From: Medicago truncatula
Taxonomy: Eukaryota > Streptophyta > Magnoliopsida > Fabales > Fabaceae
Length of the DNA stretch: 64,000 bases
Assembly: GCF_003473485.1 (NCBI RefSeq)
Contig: NC_053042.1
Coordinates: 54,709,762 to 54,773,761, forward strand
Direction: 5' to 3'
Position 1 is the first letter of the stretch, and the number at the start of each line of letters is the position of its first letter. Positions 1 to 12,111 of this stretch are shown here, piece after piece. The position numbers and the translations under genes were made by a program. The notes beneath the pieces are model-generated. The model was given only the letters and a program-made list of their open reading frames with translations. It was not told the DNA's origin and did not search any database.

Positions 1-1
1 A

Positions 2-118
2 GGCAGGAAGTCAAAGACGATGGTGATGAGGAAGTTAGTAGGTGCCACCAATTTTCCAAATGAAACAGTAACAGGTTTGTTGAGATATGTGTTTGGTGTT
101 AATAATACTAATGAATGA
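2..118 (+). CDS. 3' end of an unidentified gene (partial)
   Basis: A reading frame open from the window edge runs 38 codons to a TGA at 116-118. The peptide contains KLVGATNFPNETVTGLLRYV and ends GVNNTNE. Its composition looks protein-like (mixed hydrophobic and charged residues, not low complexity), unlike the AT-rich sequence after it. I do not recognise the family. If conserved synteny around AMS extends this far, the neighbour of At2g16910 could be considered, but I cannot confirm that. The start and any upstream exons lie outside the window. Confidence 0.4.
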   Translation, partial: GRKSKTMVMRKLVGATNFPNETVTGLLRYVFGVNNTNE

Positions 119-539
119 ATGAGAATTAAGAAGGAAGCGTTTGTTTGTTTTTGACCATGTGCTTTTGTTCGTTCGTTATGGCAATATGTGAGATCTTTTT
201 GACCAATTGAACATATTTTTTTTTTTTTAGAAGAAGAACAAGAATATTATACAATACTCTCTCTTTCTTCCATATGGAAATTAATTGAAGCAGGACGAAA
301 GTACGTCACAGTTCACATCTTTTGAATGCATCTTTGAAAAACAAAACAAAGACAATTTTGTCAAATTTCTAGAAACTGCCAACTATACACTAAATTCAAT
401 TGCCGCTTTTATACGAATCTTGCCATTAACTCTAAATCCTTTGTCCCCCGTATATTGGGATAATCCTAAGCTATCCTATCGTAGGCGTAGCCCTTTAAAT
501 CTTCAAATCTAAACCAATTTGTAGTAATAAAATTGTCAC
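119..539. other. intergenic, no gene seen
   Basis: AT-rich sequence with a T-run near 221-229. It could be the 3' UTR and flank of the gene ending at 118. The short open frame 285-512 starts at a non-ATG codon and looks like chance. Confidence 0.5.
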
Positions 540-548
540 AAGTAAAAT

Positions 549-1677
549 GACTAAATAGAAAATTATCCCTTGAAATTGTAAGTTTCATCAATTACTCTCT
601 TGAAATTAACAAAACTTCAATTGCTCCCATGAAATTTCATAAAGTTAATCAATTTAACCCCTCTGTCAAATTTTTCTGTTAGTGAACATGACGTTTTGTA
701 AATACCCCCTGAAGTTTTGCACTTATGTGCAAAATGCCCCAAACTTAAAAATTTATATTATTTTTTCTTAAAGACAAACAATTAACGATTAAATATTAAA
801 GCTAACTATTAATTTTAGAGTTTGAAAAAACTAGATGCATATATACATCGAAATAGGGAAAATGTGTATTTTAAAGTGACAATAATGGTTATTTCTAATA
901 GACAAATTATTATTTTTAGAGATTTATAGACAAATTAATAATCAGTTTTAAATTTATATTTTCTCCTTCACCATCTTAGTCTTTTAACTCCTCCAACTCT
1001 TTCAACAATTTGCTCAAACTATTTAAACTACACAAACCTCAATATTTTCATATGATTTGTTCTTGTTTACACACTTTATAGAAAACTTCATTCTAATTTC
1101 TTGTTTGTGCTTCAGGCAGGGACAATCACTCATCGTATACAATCTAGCTCACACCACAATACTATCCGACCGAGATATCATATATAGCATATTATCATAT
1201 ATAGCATATTAAGTAATATTCATGTAAAAAGACACAAATCATCAGCAAATGAAATATGTGATCGGTATGTATAGAGGAATACTTATTGAGAAATGTCAAA
1301 CACTTACACATATATTTCTTTACCTTTGAAATTAATCCACAAATTATCTCATTATTGCCACTTTAAAAAATACATATTTTCCCCATTTTGAAGCCTATTT
1401 TTGATGTATATATGCATGTAATTTTTCCAAATTCCAAAATTAATAGTTAGTTTTAATATTTAACTATTAATTGTTTGTTTTTAAGAAAAAAATAATATAA
1501 ATTTTGAAGTTTAGGGGGCATTTTGCACATAAGTGCAAAACTTCAGGGGGTATTTGCAAAACGTCATGTTCACTAACAGAAAAATTTGACGGAGGGGGTA
1601 AATTGATTAACGTTGTGAAATTTCATGGGGGTAATTGACGAAACTTACAATTTCAGGGGATAATTGCCTATTTAATC
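549..1677. mobile_element. MULE-like element with long terminal inverted repeats
   Basis: About 300 bp at each end are inverted copies of each other: the left arm (549 to about 890) matches the reverse complement of the right arm (about 1340 to 1677). The tips read GACTAAATAG and, inverted, GATTAAATAG. The 9-mer AAGTAAAAT flanks both sides (540-548 and 1679-1687). A 9-bp target duplication with long inverted repeats is the Mutator-like pattern. The arms have diverged by many small differences, so the insertion is not recent. The ~450-bp centre has no open reading frame, so the element is non-autonomous. Confidence 0.85.
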
Positions 1678-1766
1678 TAAGTAAAATTGGAAATAGATAT
1701 ATTTTTTTAAATTAATTATCTGTTTGAGTCAAAAAAGTTATAATTCAAATAGTATAATTTAAATAA

Positions 1767-2697
1767 GAGTTTTTCTATTCACACCCTATATATTTCTGGT
1801 TACACCCAATTTTTTTAAAAAGTTTTTGATAATCCCAAAATTGTTCTTTTATATAAATTTTCTTAAAATCTTGATTTCATTCATTGTCACTCTAAAATTT
1901 CACACTCTTTCACCCACCAACGATCAAACAATCCTGATGTTCAATTAATCTCTATGGAAGATTAAAGCGTGAATCAAAACATCTTTCATTCATACTCGAT
2001 TGCATATAAATAAGTGAATTTTTTCTTCTTTTTCAATAACGCTGGTTTCAATTTTCTTCTTCTTGTTCAACTGCATTGTACGACAGTTTCACTTTTACAT
2101 TGTTGAGGTTAACTTAAATTCAGTTTAAGTAGGTTCATGTAAACTTAGTTTACATAATCTACTTAAACTTAGTTTACATAACCTACTTAAACTGAGTTTA
2201 AGTATGTACACTTAAACTCAGTTTACATGACCTACTTAAACTAAGTTTACATGTACATACTTAAACTGATATTACGTATAATCATTGAGCAAGTTTGAAC
2301 TTTTATGTGTACACTTAAACTCAGTTTACATGACCTACTTAAACTGAGTTTAAGTATGTACACTTAAATTTAGTTTACATGACCTACTTAAAATAAGTTT
2401 ACATGTACATACTTAAACTGAGATTACATAGAATCAATGAACAAAGTTGAACTTTTAAATGTACACTTAAACTCGGTTTACATTACCTACTTAAACTGAG
2501 TTTAAGTATGTACACTTAAACTCAGTTTACACGACCTACTAAAACTAAGTTTACACGACTTACTTAAACTGAAGAGGAATTTTAGGGTGTAACCAAGAAA
2601 AAAGGAAGATGCTTTTTGAAAATTAAATTTTATGAAAGGATAATTTTGTCATTTTAGGGTGCAATCAGGATTAAACAGGGTATAATTAGAAAAACTC
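1767..2697. mobile_element. Second MULE-like element carrying a palindromic minisatellite
   Basis: The ends are inverted repeats beginning GAGTTTTTCTA, followed on both sides by imperfectly matching ACACCCT/TACCCT and TACACCC/TGCACCC blocks. Perfect 9-bp duplications TTTAAATAA flank the element at 1758-1766 and 2698-2706. The interior is mostly the tandem palindromic repeat at 2104-2575. No coding sequence is visible. It lies only about 90 bp from the previous MULE-like element but has different termini. Confidence 0.83.
2104..2575. repeat. Palindromic minisatellite inside the 1767-2697 element
   Basis: Tandem, partly inverted copies of ACTTAAACTCAGTTTACAT and its variants alternate with CCTACTTAAACTGAGTTTAAG and TATGTACA. 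ACTTAAACT and AGTTTAAGT are complements, so the array can fold into many hairpins. A higher-order unit of about 180 bp recurs (2210-2320, 2312-2470, 2462-2575), marked by the interruptions near 2276 and 2430 (AATCA-TGA-CAA). Confidence 0.85.
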
Positions 2698-2706
2698 TTT
2701 AAATAA

Positions 2707-3585
2707 AAGATCAAATTGAAAGGAAAAGCTAAAAAAAAAGAACTTTTATCCCTCACCTAAAAAAAACATACTCATATTCCTGGAGTTTTATAAGAATAGA
2801 TTACACTAATCATCATGAGAATTTATGATTTTTCTACCGTATTCAATTAAATGTGAGTAGAAGAATCTAATTCACTACCAAAAAAAATTCATGGAATCTA
2901 ATAAATTAGTATTTTTTTTTTTATAAAATTGATATGTATATACAATATATTATGTTAAAAATAATCTATATACTCCGTATTTTTTTCCAATATAGTAAAT
3001 ATATGATGTGATGTGATGTAATGTAATATAATATGATTAAAAGGAAATGGAAGTGAATTATACATTGTTTTCAACACTTTATATTAAGTAAAAAAATCAA
3101 GAATATTCTTTTAGGTTCAATTGATCTTTTCCCTTATATTTTAAATTTAAACCAAAATAGTGTTGGGAGAGTAAATAACATGATTATCCTCCTGAAAAGA
3201 ATGCAACGAAGAAACTATGTCCTTTAGCTTTGAGTTCCCTGACTTCTTTGATAGAGCGTTAGGTATGGTTGTTTTAAGATTTTTTTAGCTACAATAAAAA
3301 TTGCATAAAATAAAGATAAAAGCATGACCGTAAAGGGATAAAAAAAAGGGAAACAACCTTGTTTGATCGACCGGATGTGTTAATTACAATGTATGATCAA
3401 TGGAGTGTTTATAGCAAAAAACTATGCATATTAGCTAAACGACGTGACCTGCAGTGATGAGCCTCTACTCAACTAATTTTGCGGGTAATGCATGAGTTTT
3501 CCTTGTTCAAGGGATCATGGACATGGTGGCCCATGTTTGGCTTTTTGAGAAAGAATTAGTTTTCCTCGCTTGGCTGCCTTAGCAA
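2707..3585. other. intergenic, no gene seen
   Basis: AT-rich with T- and A-runs. A simple GATGTGATGTAATGTAATAT stretch lies at about 3004-3033. Nothing coding was recognised. Confidence 0.5.
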
Positions 3586-4050
3586 TTACATAACCTTCCA
3601 TCGATAGGTGTTTCTCATTGCATAGTGTTCATCACCTATTTTTCGATACCATCTAACAAGATACTTATATTTAAGTGTTAACGGAAACCATATAAAATAA
3701 GTAGAACATATGATTTTTACATTTCCCACCCATATGTGTTTTCCCACGTGGTGCGCATACAAGGCCAAGATCGACGTATCCTCTGGGCGACCAAGATATG
3801 ACTCGTGAGGTTGTGGTGAAGCCTCATCCTGCTTAGCCTCTTCCTATTGTAGCTCATGCACCGAATTTGCTGACTCAAGCTCAAGGACATGGTGAGACTC
3901 TGGCTCTTGAGAAAGTTTGAGTTTGTCATCTTTGGCCTTCCTTGTGGGCTCGTGCCTAGCCGAGGAAGTCATGATCATCATGTTGTCTCTAATGGGGTCG
4001 GGGTGTGCATTACTATATGAGATCGATTTTTCATTAATACGATGTGGCAA
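3586..4050 (-). pseudogene. Degenerate plant-mobile-domain (MAIN/PMD-like) fragment
   Basis: Read on the minus strand, about 3790 to 3700 encodes SYLGRPEDTSILALYAHHVG followed by KHIWVGN. This resembles the start of the plant mobile domain found in MAIN/MAIL proteins and many MULE-type transposons (family pattern G-G-P-x-D-x-S-L-L-x-x-Y-x-x-H-V-A-x-x-x-W). The frame is interrupted by a stop just upstream (after VHELQ), and downstream similarity fades quickly. The plus-strand sequence is GC-richer than its surroundings. This is probably a decayed transposon-encoded or captured fragment. The family call rests on one motif. Confidence 0.4.
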
Positions 4051-4430
4051 TTTTGAGTGTTTTCATCGGTTGTTTGTGTAAAGTTGCTTTGAACCAACAT
4101 TCCACCACCTTTAAACTAGAAAAATTACTACAATATTAATCATCACATTTGTACTAAAATCTTTATACTGATCTAAATGATTTTTTTAAGGATGCTTTAA
4201 ATGGTTTTTATCTCGTTTAATTGAGTTTTTTACGATATCTATTTTAATTGTTGTTAACCAACAAGTACAAGACAATCATTTAAGTTAGTTTGATGGTATC
4301 GGATTATGACTTTAGAGTATGCTCCTTTTAAAAACTATAAATTTACAAAAGATATTTGCATATGCAGTTTTTTTTTGTCAACTTTTGACTATAACAGTTT
4401 TTTTTATATAGAAATTGTTTATCACATGTA

Positions 4431-5030
4431 AGGGTGGCAAAAATACCCATGCCCACGTGTGCAAAATCCGTCACAGGCACGGGACGGGTAGCTAAACGGG
4501 TATCCACGGATATAATAAACGGATATTTGACTATCCATTATTATATGGATACGGACACAAATTTGATTGTATACATACCCGATTATCTTATCTTATTACT
4601 TAAAAGTTGTAACCATATTGAAGGAAATTTTATCACCCACGTAATATTCCTCATTAATAACCTATTTTTATTTTTAAATTTTTTTAAGTCATCTTATTAA
4701 GTTCACCGTTTCCACTTCATTCACATCATAAAACGTATCCTATGGATTATGTAAGAATCATGAATTTTATATGGATTATGTATGATTTATGAAATTCTGA
4801 ATGGATTATGTATGGATGTTTAAAATTTGAAGTTTTTTGGTAATTAAAAAAAGTTATAATTTGTACAAAAAATAAATAAATTCATGGGTACTCATGGATA
4901 CCTCAATATCCGCGGATACCCGCATAGTGGGTACCCACAAAGGTACGAGGCGAGCACGGGTATCATATTTATCAACAGGGCGGAAACTGACATCATACTA
5001 TCTCTACATATGAGTACCCATTGACATCCT
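4431..5030. mobile_element. hAT-type non-autonomous element (likely)
   Basis: The left end reads AGGGTGGCAAAAATACCCAT and the right end, inverted, AGGATGTCAATGGGTACTC. Near both ends lie repeated (A)CGGGTA / GGATACCC blocks. Short GGTGNCAA tips with sub-terminal GGGTA motifs are typical of abundant plant hAT-derived elements. No convincing 8-bp target duplication was found, so the boundaries are approximate. The open frame at 4434-4700 is non-coding element sequence. Confidence 0.55.
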
Positions 5031-5370
5031 AATCAATGTTAGTTAATTTGTATTTCATCTAACAACTTCCTATTAAAAAGAGTTGGAAAAATATTAAACC
5101 AAATTAAATCCATACTCATTATAATTCATGTAGCAGATGCACATAACTGAAACAAGAGGAAAACCATAGAAATCGATCTCCTTTTGTAGACACATCGATC
5201 TGAAAATATTCCATCTTTGACTTTAAAGAATATAAGAATAATTAATTAAGATTGCTAAAATATTAAATGAATAAAAAACTGAGACAACGTTTAAATTGCC
5301 CTCAAAGAAAAATTAGGGATCATGACAAAAGGTTGCATGACACGTGGGGATCATGACATATATTATTATA

Positions 5371-5742
5371 GGGAATTTCTACGGTACACCTCACAAATTG
5401 AGGTGTACCGGTACTCCTACTTCAAAAATTTATAATTTAAACGATTATTTTATAAAATAAAGAGTTATTTATAAATATTTATATTTTATAAAACATCATT
5501 TTATAAGAAAAAACATCATTTCATTGTTTATAAGAATCATATTAAATTTTTAACATTTTCTCATAAAAAATAATCAATATTCTTTGTTATATGTAACAAA
5601 AATTCAAAAAAAAAAAATTTTATTCCGTCGACACTTTTGGTAAATAAGATTTAATTATTGTAATTGTTAATGATAGAAAACAATTATTTTTCTTCAAAAA
5701 AGGAACTCGTTTCAAATTTTTGAGTGTACCATAAAATTTGCC
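5371..5742 (+). mobile_element. 372-bp MITE, copy A of the GGTACACC family
   Basis: The ends form an imperfect inverted repeat (GGGAATTTCTACGGTACACC and, inverted, GGCAAATTTTATGGTACAC). The left end has a perfect hairpin GGTACACCTCA / TGAGGTGTACC. Flanks ATTATTATA (5362-5370) and ATTATTGTA (5743-5751) are a 9-bp target duplication with one mismatch, suggesting a MULE-derived MITE. A second copy in inverted orientation lies at 56771-57176. Confidence 0.8.
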
Positions 5743-5751
5743 ATTATTGTA

Positions 5752-7639
5752 GGGTAAATATACAATTTTGTTTTGGTAAGTTAGGGTCATGCAAATTAAA
5801 TCAAAGTTAATGTGTCGCCAAATACAATTAATTAATGTCGTGCTATCTATCTAACTGTTGTATACATACGGAGTATATAGTATATTAATACCTGATGAAC
5901 AAGTTGGAGTTTGTATATTGCTCTAAAAAATAAAATAAAAATTAGGGGTTTGTATAATGCAACTTTGTAAGGTAAGGTGTGAATACAAGAAGAAGCTTTT
6001 CTGCGACGACTTTGGTCCTCTGCATAAAGAAGTACAACTGACCAAGGAAAGCCTTATAACCACATCAACATGTAATTATTTGTGGTGGAGTGCAATGAAA
6101 ATGATTTCATTGTTAAACAAATTGTCAAAATAAGATTTTTGCATGCGTATATCATGCAAGTCTCTAGGAAGCGTCTTTTTCACGATGCCGTAAATTTTTG
6201 GACCATTTTAAAATACGCCTACCTATAAAATATTGCATAAGTCAATAATATAACTAAAAATGATATTTCATCCATGTCACTTTGTCAAAAAAGAAAAAAC
6301 TTCATTCATCTCACAATTAAGGACTCTTTTAATTAATAATTTCACACATATTATAAAATAATATAAATGAATGAAAGAAAAAAACTCTATTTTGGAGAAA
6401 AAAAATATATTTATCCTTATCATGGATGAGTGTATCACCATTATCATAAATTCATACTGGAATATGTTAACTTGAGAGTAATAAAAATAATATTAATTAA
6501 AAGGTAGAATTGAAAAACAAATTATTAATATTGTCTTGGAAAGTAAAAGTGTCAATCATTTTTGGACAATATTTTTTACAAATGAATCACTCATTGTGCG
6601 ACATAGATTAAATTTATTTATTTTTTATCCAAAACAACAATTATTTATTGCAAAATTATGAATTTAATATAAATTAATTAAGTTTCAAAATAAACTTATT
6701 AAATTTTATGTCAAATACATACAAGTGTGTACATGATAAAAAAATCCATAAAATAATTATAGTTTATATATAAAATTGGTAAATTAGTAGGGGAAATTAT
6801 TATTATTATTATTATTAGCAAATAAGATTATTAGACTTATTATCCTATACTAATGGAAATTTTATAAACTCTTAGAGATTTGAACTTTGTCTCTTAATGT
6901 GGCAAATTTAAGCTCTTATCTTTTAAAGAGACAATTTAAGCTCTTATCTAACATCTCATAACTTCTTTTTTGAATGACAAATATTAGTAAATTAGTTGTT
7001 AGATTAATGTTTACTTATTTATATTCCCTATTTTTTGTTTTTTTGCTTATCTATCAGTATTTGAACTCAAGACCTCCGACTTTTTATCTTTTCACTCAAA
7101 CTTGTTGACTAGTGATCGGGCTCACACATTTTATATGTGGAAAAGCGGAGAGTTCAGGGTTTGAACCTTGACTCCTTAGCAGATTTCTTCCCTTCTCCAT
7201 CTACACAAGAAAATATCCATGTGTTGCAAGATGCGACTCCAATTACACAATCTCAACATAGATCCCACTTATAGACGCAAATCGACATCCCTATTTATTC
7301 TACTAATGGCTCTCCCATCATAACTAAAAAAAGTAGTTTTCCCCAAAACTGGAGCCTCGACCAGCTCCATTTTAGCAATAAATAGGTTGAATTCTTCAAG
7401 CCCGTGTTCGATGAATTTTAGAGCCAAGATCTAATATAAAGTGGAGTAAATTGGCTTCTTATCCTACAAAGTGGTAAGAATATGAAAAATTCCTTTAATT
7501 TTTTCATATTTTAAAATCCAAAAGGTGAAGTGCGAGAGAAATTAGAGGGTGGAAAAAGAATTTTCCTTAGAGTTAACTATGTGAAGCCCAATATGAACAA
7601 GAGTCCAACCTGTTATGTTCTAACCACTTGTCCATTAAC
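5752..7639. other. intergenic, simple repeats and a possible SINE fragment
   Basis: AT-rich with no coding sequence. An (ATT) microsatellite lies at about 6799-6822. Around 7110-7180 there is a tRNA-promoter-like arrangement (TAGTGATCGGGCTCA, then GGTTTGAACCTTGACTCC) that could be a decayed SINE. Nothing else was recognised. Confidence 0.45.
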
Positions 7640-8023
7640 TATATGAAAATTGCTGTATTGACACATCACTGTTGGCTGAAAAACACCAGTAAAATATTAA
7701 AATACCTATTCGGCAGTTAACTGCCGCGGAATTTAACCGGTTGCAGTTAACAATCGCAGAAACTTCGGCAGACAGTTAACTATCGTGGAAACTTCGGCAG
7801 TTAACCGCCGCGGAGTTTCAAAGTGAAATTAAATGCAAATTAATTTTTTCTCCCTCTAATTTTCTCCATAACGAATAATCAATGAAATTAAATGCAAATT
7901 AAATAAAACATAATCAAATAAGATTTTTTCTCCACGGCAGTTAACTGCCGAAGGGGTATTTTGATATTTTACTAGTGTTTTTTTTATCGAACAGTAATGT
8001 GTCAACATTAATTTTCTAACCAT
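7640..8023. mobile_element. Inverted-repeat element built from GGCAGTTAACTGCC palindromes
   Basis: About 95 bp at the left (ATTGACACATCACTGTTGGC ... TTCGGCAGTTAACTGCC) match the inverse of the right end (GGCAGTTAACTGCC ... AACAGTAATGTGTCAAC). Inside the left arm, variants of the 14-bp palindrome GGCAGTTAACTGCC recur four times (7712-7725, about 7740, about 7770, 7796-7809), and a perfect copy marks the right arm at 7936-7949. No reading frame crosses it convincingly. Outer limits and target duplication are uncertain, so I cannot assign a superfamily. Confidence 0.65.
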
Positions 8024-8461
8024 ATGGGCCAACACTCCCACGATTTCTAAAAAAAAAATCAATTTTGCTCGGATGCACCATTCTTGAACATTTGAAAAAT
8101 CACAAAATATTGCCGAATTTATTGTTATATTTTTTTTTTTCATTTCATATAAAAATAATGTGACAAAAATATTTCTAGAACATGTGACAAATAATTAACT
8201 TTTATATGACTTGAAGCTCTTCATTTCTTCTAAAAAATGAAGAGAATCTCAACTCATAATTAACATGACTTTGTAAACAAGTTTTAAACATATATCCGAT
8301 TTCATTAAGTAGATATTAATTAGTGCAAATACTTTTAAAAAGTAAAAAAAATTATAATATACATTTCTTTTTATGTTTAACATACACTATTATAATAAAA
8401 TATGATTGGAATAAAATATGACTGAACTAATGTGAAACAATTTTATACTATAATCAAATAT

Positions 8462-8526
8462 AGTTCCTTAAAAAAAACCTGTATCAAATAGTTCCTTAAA
8501 AAAAAAAACCTTTATCAAATATAGTT
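8462..8526. repeat. Two-copy tandem repeat, unit about 35 bp
   Basis: TAGTTCCTTAAAAAAAACC followed by TGTATCAAA is repeated directly as TAGTTCCTTAAAAAAAAAAA, CCTTTATCAAA. Slippage in the A-run accounts for the length difference. Confidence 0.7.
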
Positions 8527-8944
8527 AGTAAACTCTACTCAGCATTCCATATGACGATAATTAATGACAAGGCTCCACATGAGTAATTATACTAAAGATC
8601 ATTAAAAAAAAAATCATTGTGTTCAACCAAGTGTAGTACCATTACCTTTTACTTTAACACAAAAAATTAACATATTGAATTGTTATATACGTGTATGCAG
8701 TTTCTATTATTGGTTAAATATATATTAAAGCATTGGAGTAGTTGAAGTTATAGAGATATTATTAACCAAAACGAAATGAATAACTTTGGCAAGGTAGTTA
8801 GGGTTTTGTACGCAATCTTGGAGTCATGCAATATGCTCCTCCCATCATCACCAACTAATCTTATAATATCTTCATTTTTCTGCCTCCTTTCTTTCCTAAC
8901 AAACTAACACATTAATTAAATAAATCAAAATTATTATTTATTTA

Positions 8945-8964
8945 TCTCTCTCTCTCTCTCTCTC
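8945..8964 (+). promoter_or_regulatory. (TC)10 tract upstream of AMS
   Basis: An uninterrupted TC microsatellite about 520 bp before the AMS start codon. Pyrimidine-rich tracts are common in plant core promoters and 5' UTRs. A TATATATGCATATAAA stretch at about 9005-9020 could supply a TATA box. Placement as promoter is inference. Confidence 0.45.
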
Positions 8965-9485
8965 ATTCACCCTCTACACTTCACCTACCATAGTAACAGC
9001 CTCCAATATATATGCATATAAACAAGATAATATTCTTGTGATAATTAGTTGCATCATGCTTATAAGACATTCATTGGTATAAGCAAATTTGTTTCTACTT
9101 GATTTGCTTAGATAATATTTTTGGTATATATAAGCTGTTTTATGTATGCATATGATCTAAATATTTTGATGATGATGATTCAGTTAACTATTGCTGTCAT
9201 TTAAGCTTATTGTATGAATATAAAGAATAAATTCTACTGATTTTTTTGCATGTATGCATGTGAGTATTTAAAAAATGAATATTCTAATTGTACATTATGT
9301 CATTATCTGATATATTCCTTACAAACAAATCATATATATAAGACATGACAAAATTATCACATGATGTATGATTCTGATATCTGACAAATTTTATTATGGT
9401 ACATTTTGTGTGTTTGCTAGCTAGCTAGCTAGGTAGTAAAAGTTTCAGCATCTATTGGATTCTTATTAATTATTAAGAGTGTGAC

Positions 9486-12111
9486 ATGAACAATTTCATC
9501 ATGCAAAACATTACTGAAAGATTAAGACCTCTTGTTGGTTTGAATGGCTGGGATTACTGTGTCTACTGGAAATTAAGTGAAGATCAAAGGTTATAACTTA
9601 TATACATTACATTACATTAATTGTGATGCTAATTTGTCAAATTAATTGTGATGCTAATTTGTTGATTTATATGTAGGTATCTTGAATGGTTGGGATGTTG
9701 TTGTGGTGGGAGTGAAAGCAACCAAAATGGTGGAGAAGAACATCTTTTCCCTGTCTCTTCATGTAGGGATACAATGTTTTCACACCCAAGAACAAACTCT
9801 TGTGATCTTCTTTCCCAACTTTCCACTTCCATACCTATAGATTCAGGGTATATACATATGTTTTTTTTCTTGCTTACTTTTAATTAATTAGTCCCTCCCT
9901 TTACTCTTATCTATAATATTAATGTCCTTTAATCTCTTCATTTAACAGGATTCATGCACAGACTCTATTAACTAACCAACCCAATTGGTTGAACTATCCC
10001 AATAGCTTGGATCCAAACACATTACATGTAAGTTCATTAGTTAATTCAATCCTATTTTTCAACTTCATCTTTGATATGGAAAATGAATTTCACTTTTTTC
10101 AGCTAATTCCATATATATTAATTAATATTTAGTACTATTTTTGCAGGAAACAATTAATGGGACCCATGTTTTGATTCCAGTGCCTGGTGGACTGGTTGAG
10201 CTCTTTGTAACTAAACAGGTACTGTCACATTACATTAGAAACACACATATAAGTAGCTTGATATAAATAAATGGCAAAACTATGTCCTTTAGCTTAAAAA
10301 TTTAAAATTGATTTTATTTTTATTTTTATCTTTAGCTTAATTTATGTGCATGATCATTGAATGATATGCTATAAGGAATGTTTCACCCTTCAACATCATA
10401 ATTAGACCCTTGTTAACAACATCAAGATCACAATCTTAGATAATCACTAAAATCATGCTAATTTTGATGGATTGAATTCCATCTTTATGAATTGAAAATA
10501 TAATTTGCTTTTTTGAATTATCAAAGTAAGGTTTTTGGTTGCATAAAAAAAAGAAAAGTTTGGTCCAACATCTTTGAAGCTTTTATACATAAATGAAAGA
10601 ACTGTTTGAAAATTTTAATTTAGTTAAACAACCTTTGATACAGTTTTGCCTAAATAAATATACCAATAAATTTCTTTTTGTGTATAATATAACAGGTTGG
10701 TGAAGATCAAAATGTAATAGATTTTATCACATCTCAATGCATTGTCATGGTGGATCAAGAGGGGATGAACCACTCAATTGGCTTCAATTCAATGAGCAAC
10801 ATGCAATCAAATGTAGGAGATGAAAATGATAACACAAACAATATTTTCCATCCATCAGAGACATTGAATCTTCCACATGACATCTCTGTATTGAACTTCA
10901 TGCAACAGTTCAATTACAGTTACAATCAACAACAAAACCGAATCAAGAACGATGGAACCTTCTCTGAAGAATACCTAGGTCCATTCCTTCATGATCACGA
11001 AAACAACAACACTCTCAAATCCAACACAGAAGAGGAACATGATAGCAAAAGCTTGATGACAGAAAATAATCAATATGTGTTTGTGGATCCTTTAGACACA
11101 AAAAAGAAGCAAGAAAATGTTGTTGGCAGATCAGATTCAATGTCAGATTGCAGTGATCAAAATGAAGAAGAGGATGATGGAAAATATAGGAGAAGAAGTG
11201 GAAAAGGAAACCAATCAAAGAACCTTGTTGCTGAGAGAAAAAGAAGGAAGAAACTGAATGATAGGTTATATAACCTTCGTTCATTGGTTCCAAGAATCTC
11301 AAAGCTTGATAGAGCTTCTATTCTTGGTGATGCTATTGAATTTGTGAAGGATTTGCAGAAGCAAGTGAAGGAACTTCAAGATGAACTTGAGGAAAATTCA
11401 GAAACAGGAACTGAAAGTAACTGCGTATATGTTGATGGTGTTCAAGTTAAAGCAAATAATAATAACAATGTTACAAAAGCAGAACATGGTTTTCATGTTG
11501 GGAATGGCTATGTATCAAAACAAAAGCAGGAAGATGTTGGTACTGTTGTTACTGACAAGCAGACACAGCAGATGGAGGTAACTATATATATATCAACATA
11601 GCTTAAACTAAAATTTCTATATATAAAAAGTGTAGTAACACATGAATATTGCAGGCACAAGTGGAAGTGGCTCAGATAGATGGTAATGAGTACTTTGTGA
11701 AGGTGTTTTGTGAGCATAGGCCTGGTGGTTTTGTGAAATTGATGGATGCTTTCAACACTTTAGGCATGGATGTAATGCATGCCACAGTAACCAGTCATAA
11801 GGGTCTTGTCTCAAATGTTTTTAAAGTTGAGGTAAATATAATATACCTTCAAAACATTAGCACAAGTTTATTATTATTCCATAACTGAATAGCACAACAT
11901 TAATTTAATGTTCACTTAGAAAGAATAAATTATCCTTTGTTTATTCACATATGAATTGAATGAATTTGTTAGACTACATCAAATCAAAGTATGATGTGAT
12001 AATAATGATACTAATATTTCTTACTAACAGAAAAAGGAGAGTGAGATAGTTGAGGCTGAAGAAGTTAGAGATTCACTACTAGAGCTGACACGGAACAAAT
12101 CGGAATCATAA
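9486..12111 (+). CDS. AMS: bHLH transcription factor, ABORTED MICROSPORES orthologue
   Basis: Seven exons, all with GT-AG introns: 9486-9589, 9677-9847, 9949-10027, 10147-10218, 10696-11577, 11655-11831, 12031-12111. They give 521 aa in frame. Residues 1-165 are the bHLH-MYC N-terminal domain ([48 protein letters not shown]). The bHLH lies at about 318-366 ([20 protein letters not shown]322 and R326 are the expected E-box contacts), followed by a leucine-rich coiled region ending DELEENSE. Exon 6 encodes a C-terminal ACT-like fold ([27 protein letters not shown]). The order and wording match Arabidopsis AMS (bHLH21), a tapetal regulator of pollen-wall and sporopollenin genes acting in the nucleus. 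It lacks the histidine-rich tail of the Arabidopsis protein, hence its shorter length. UBC23 lies downstream as in Arabidopsis. A broken duplicate lies at 14541-14915. Confidence 0.95.

Noticed and set aside
285-512. 75-codon open frame
   Set aside because: Starts at a non-ATG codon, no family resemblance, AT-rich chance frame.
2104-2575. CRISPR-like array
   Set aside because: Units are palindromic, contiguous and variable with no spacers, in a plant nuclear context.
4434-4700. 88-codon open frame
   Set aside because: Lies inside the hAT-like element and spans its terminal repeat; not protein-like.
7856-8143. 95-codon minus-strand frame
   Set aside because: Crosses the inverted-repeat element and its palindromes.
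11015-11302. Minus-strand frame opposite AMS exon 5
   Set aside because: Shadow of the bHLH coding sequence.
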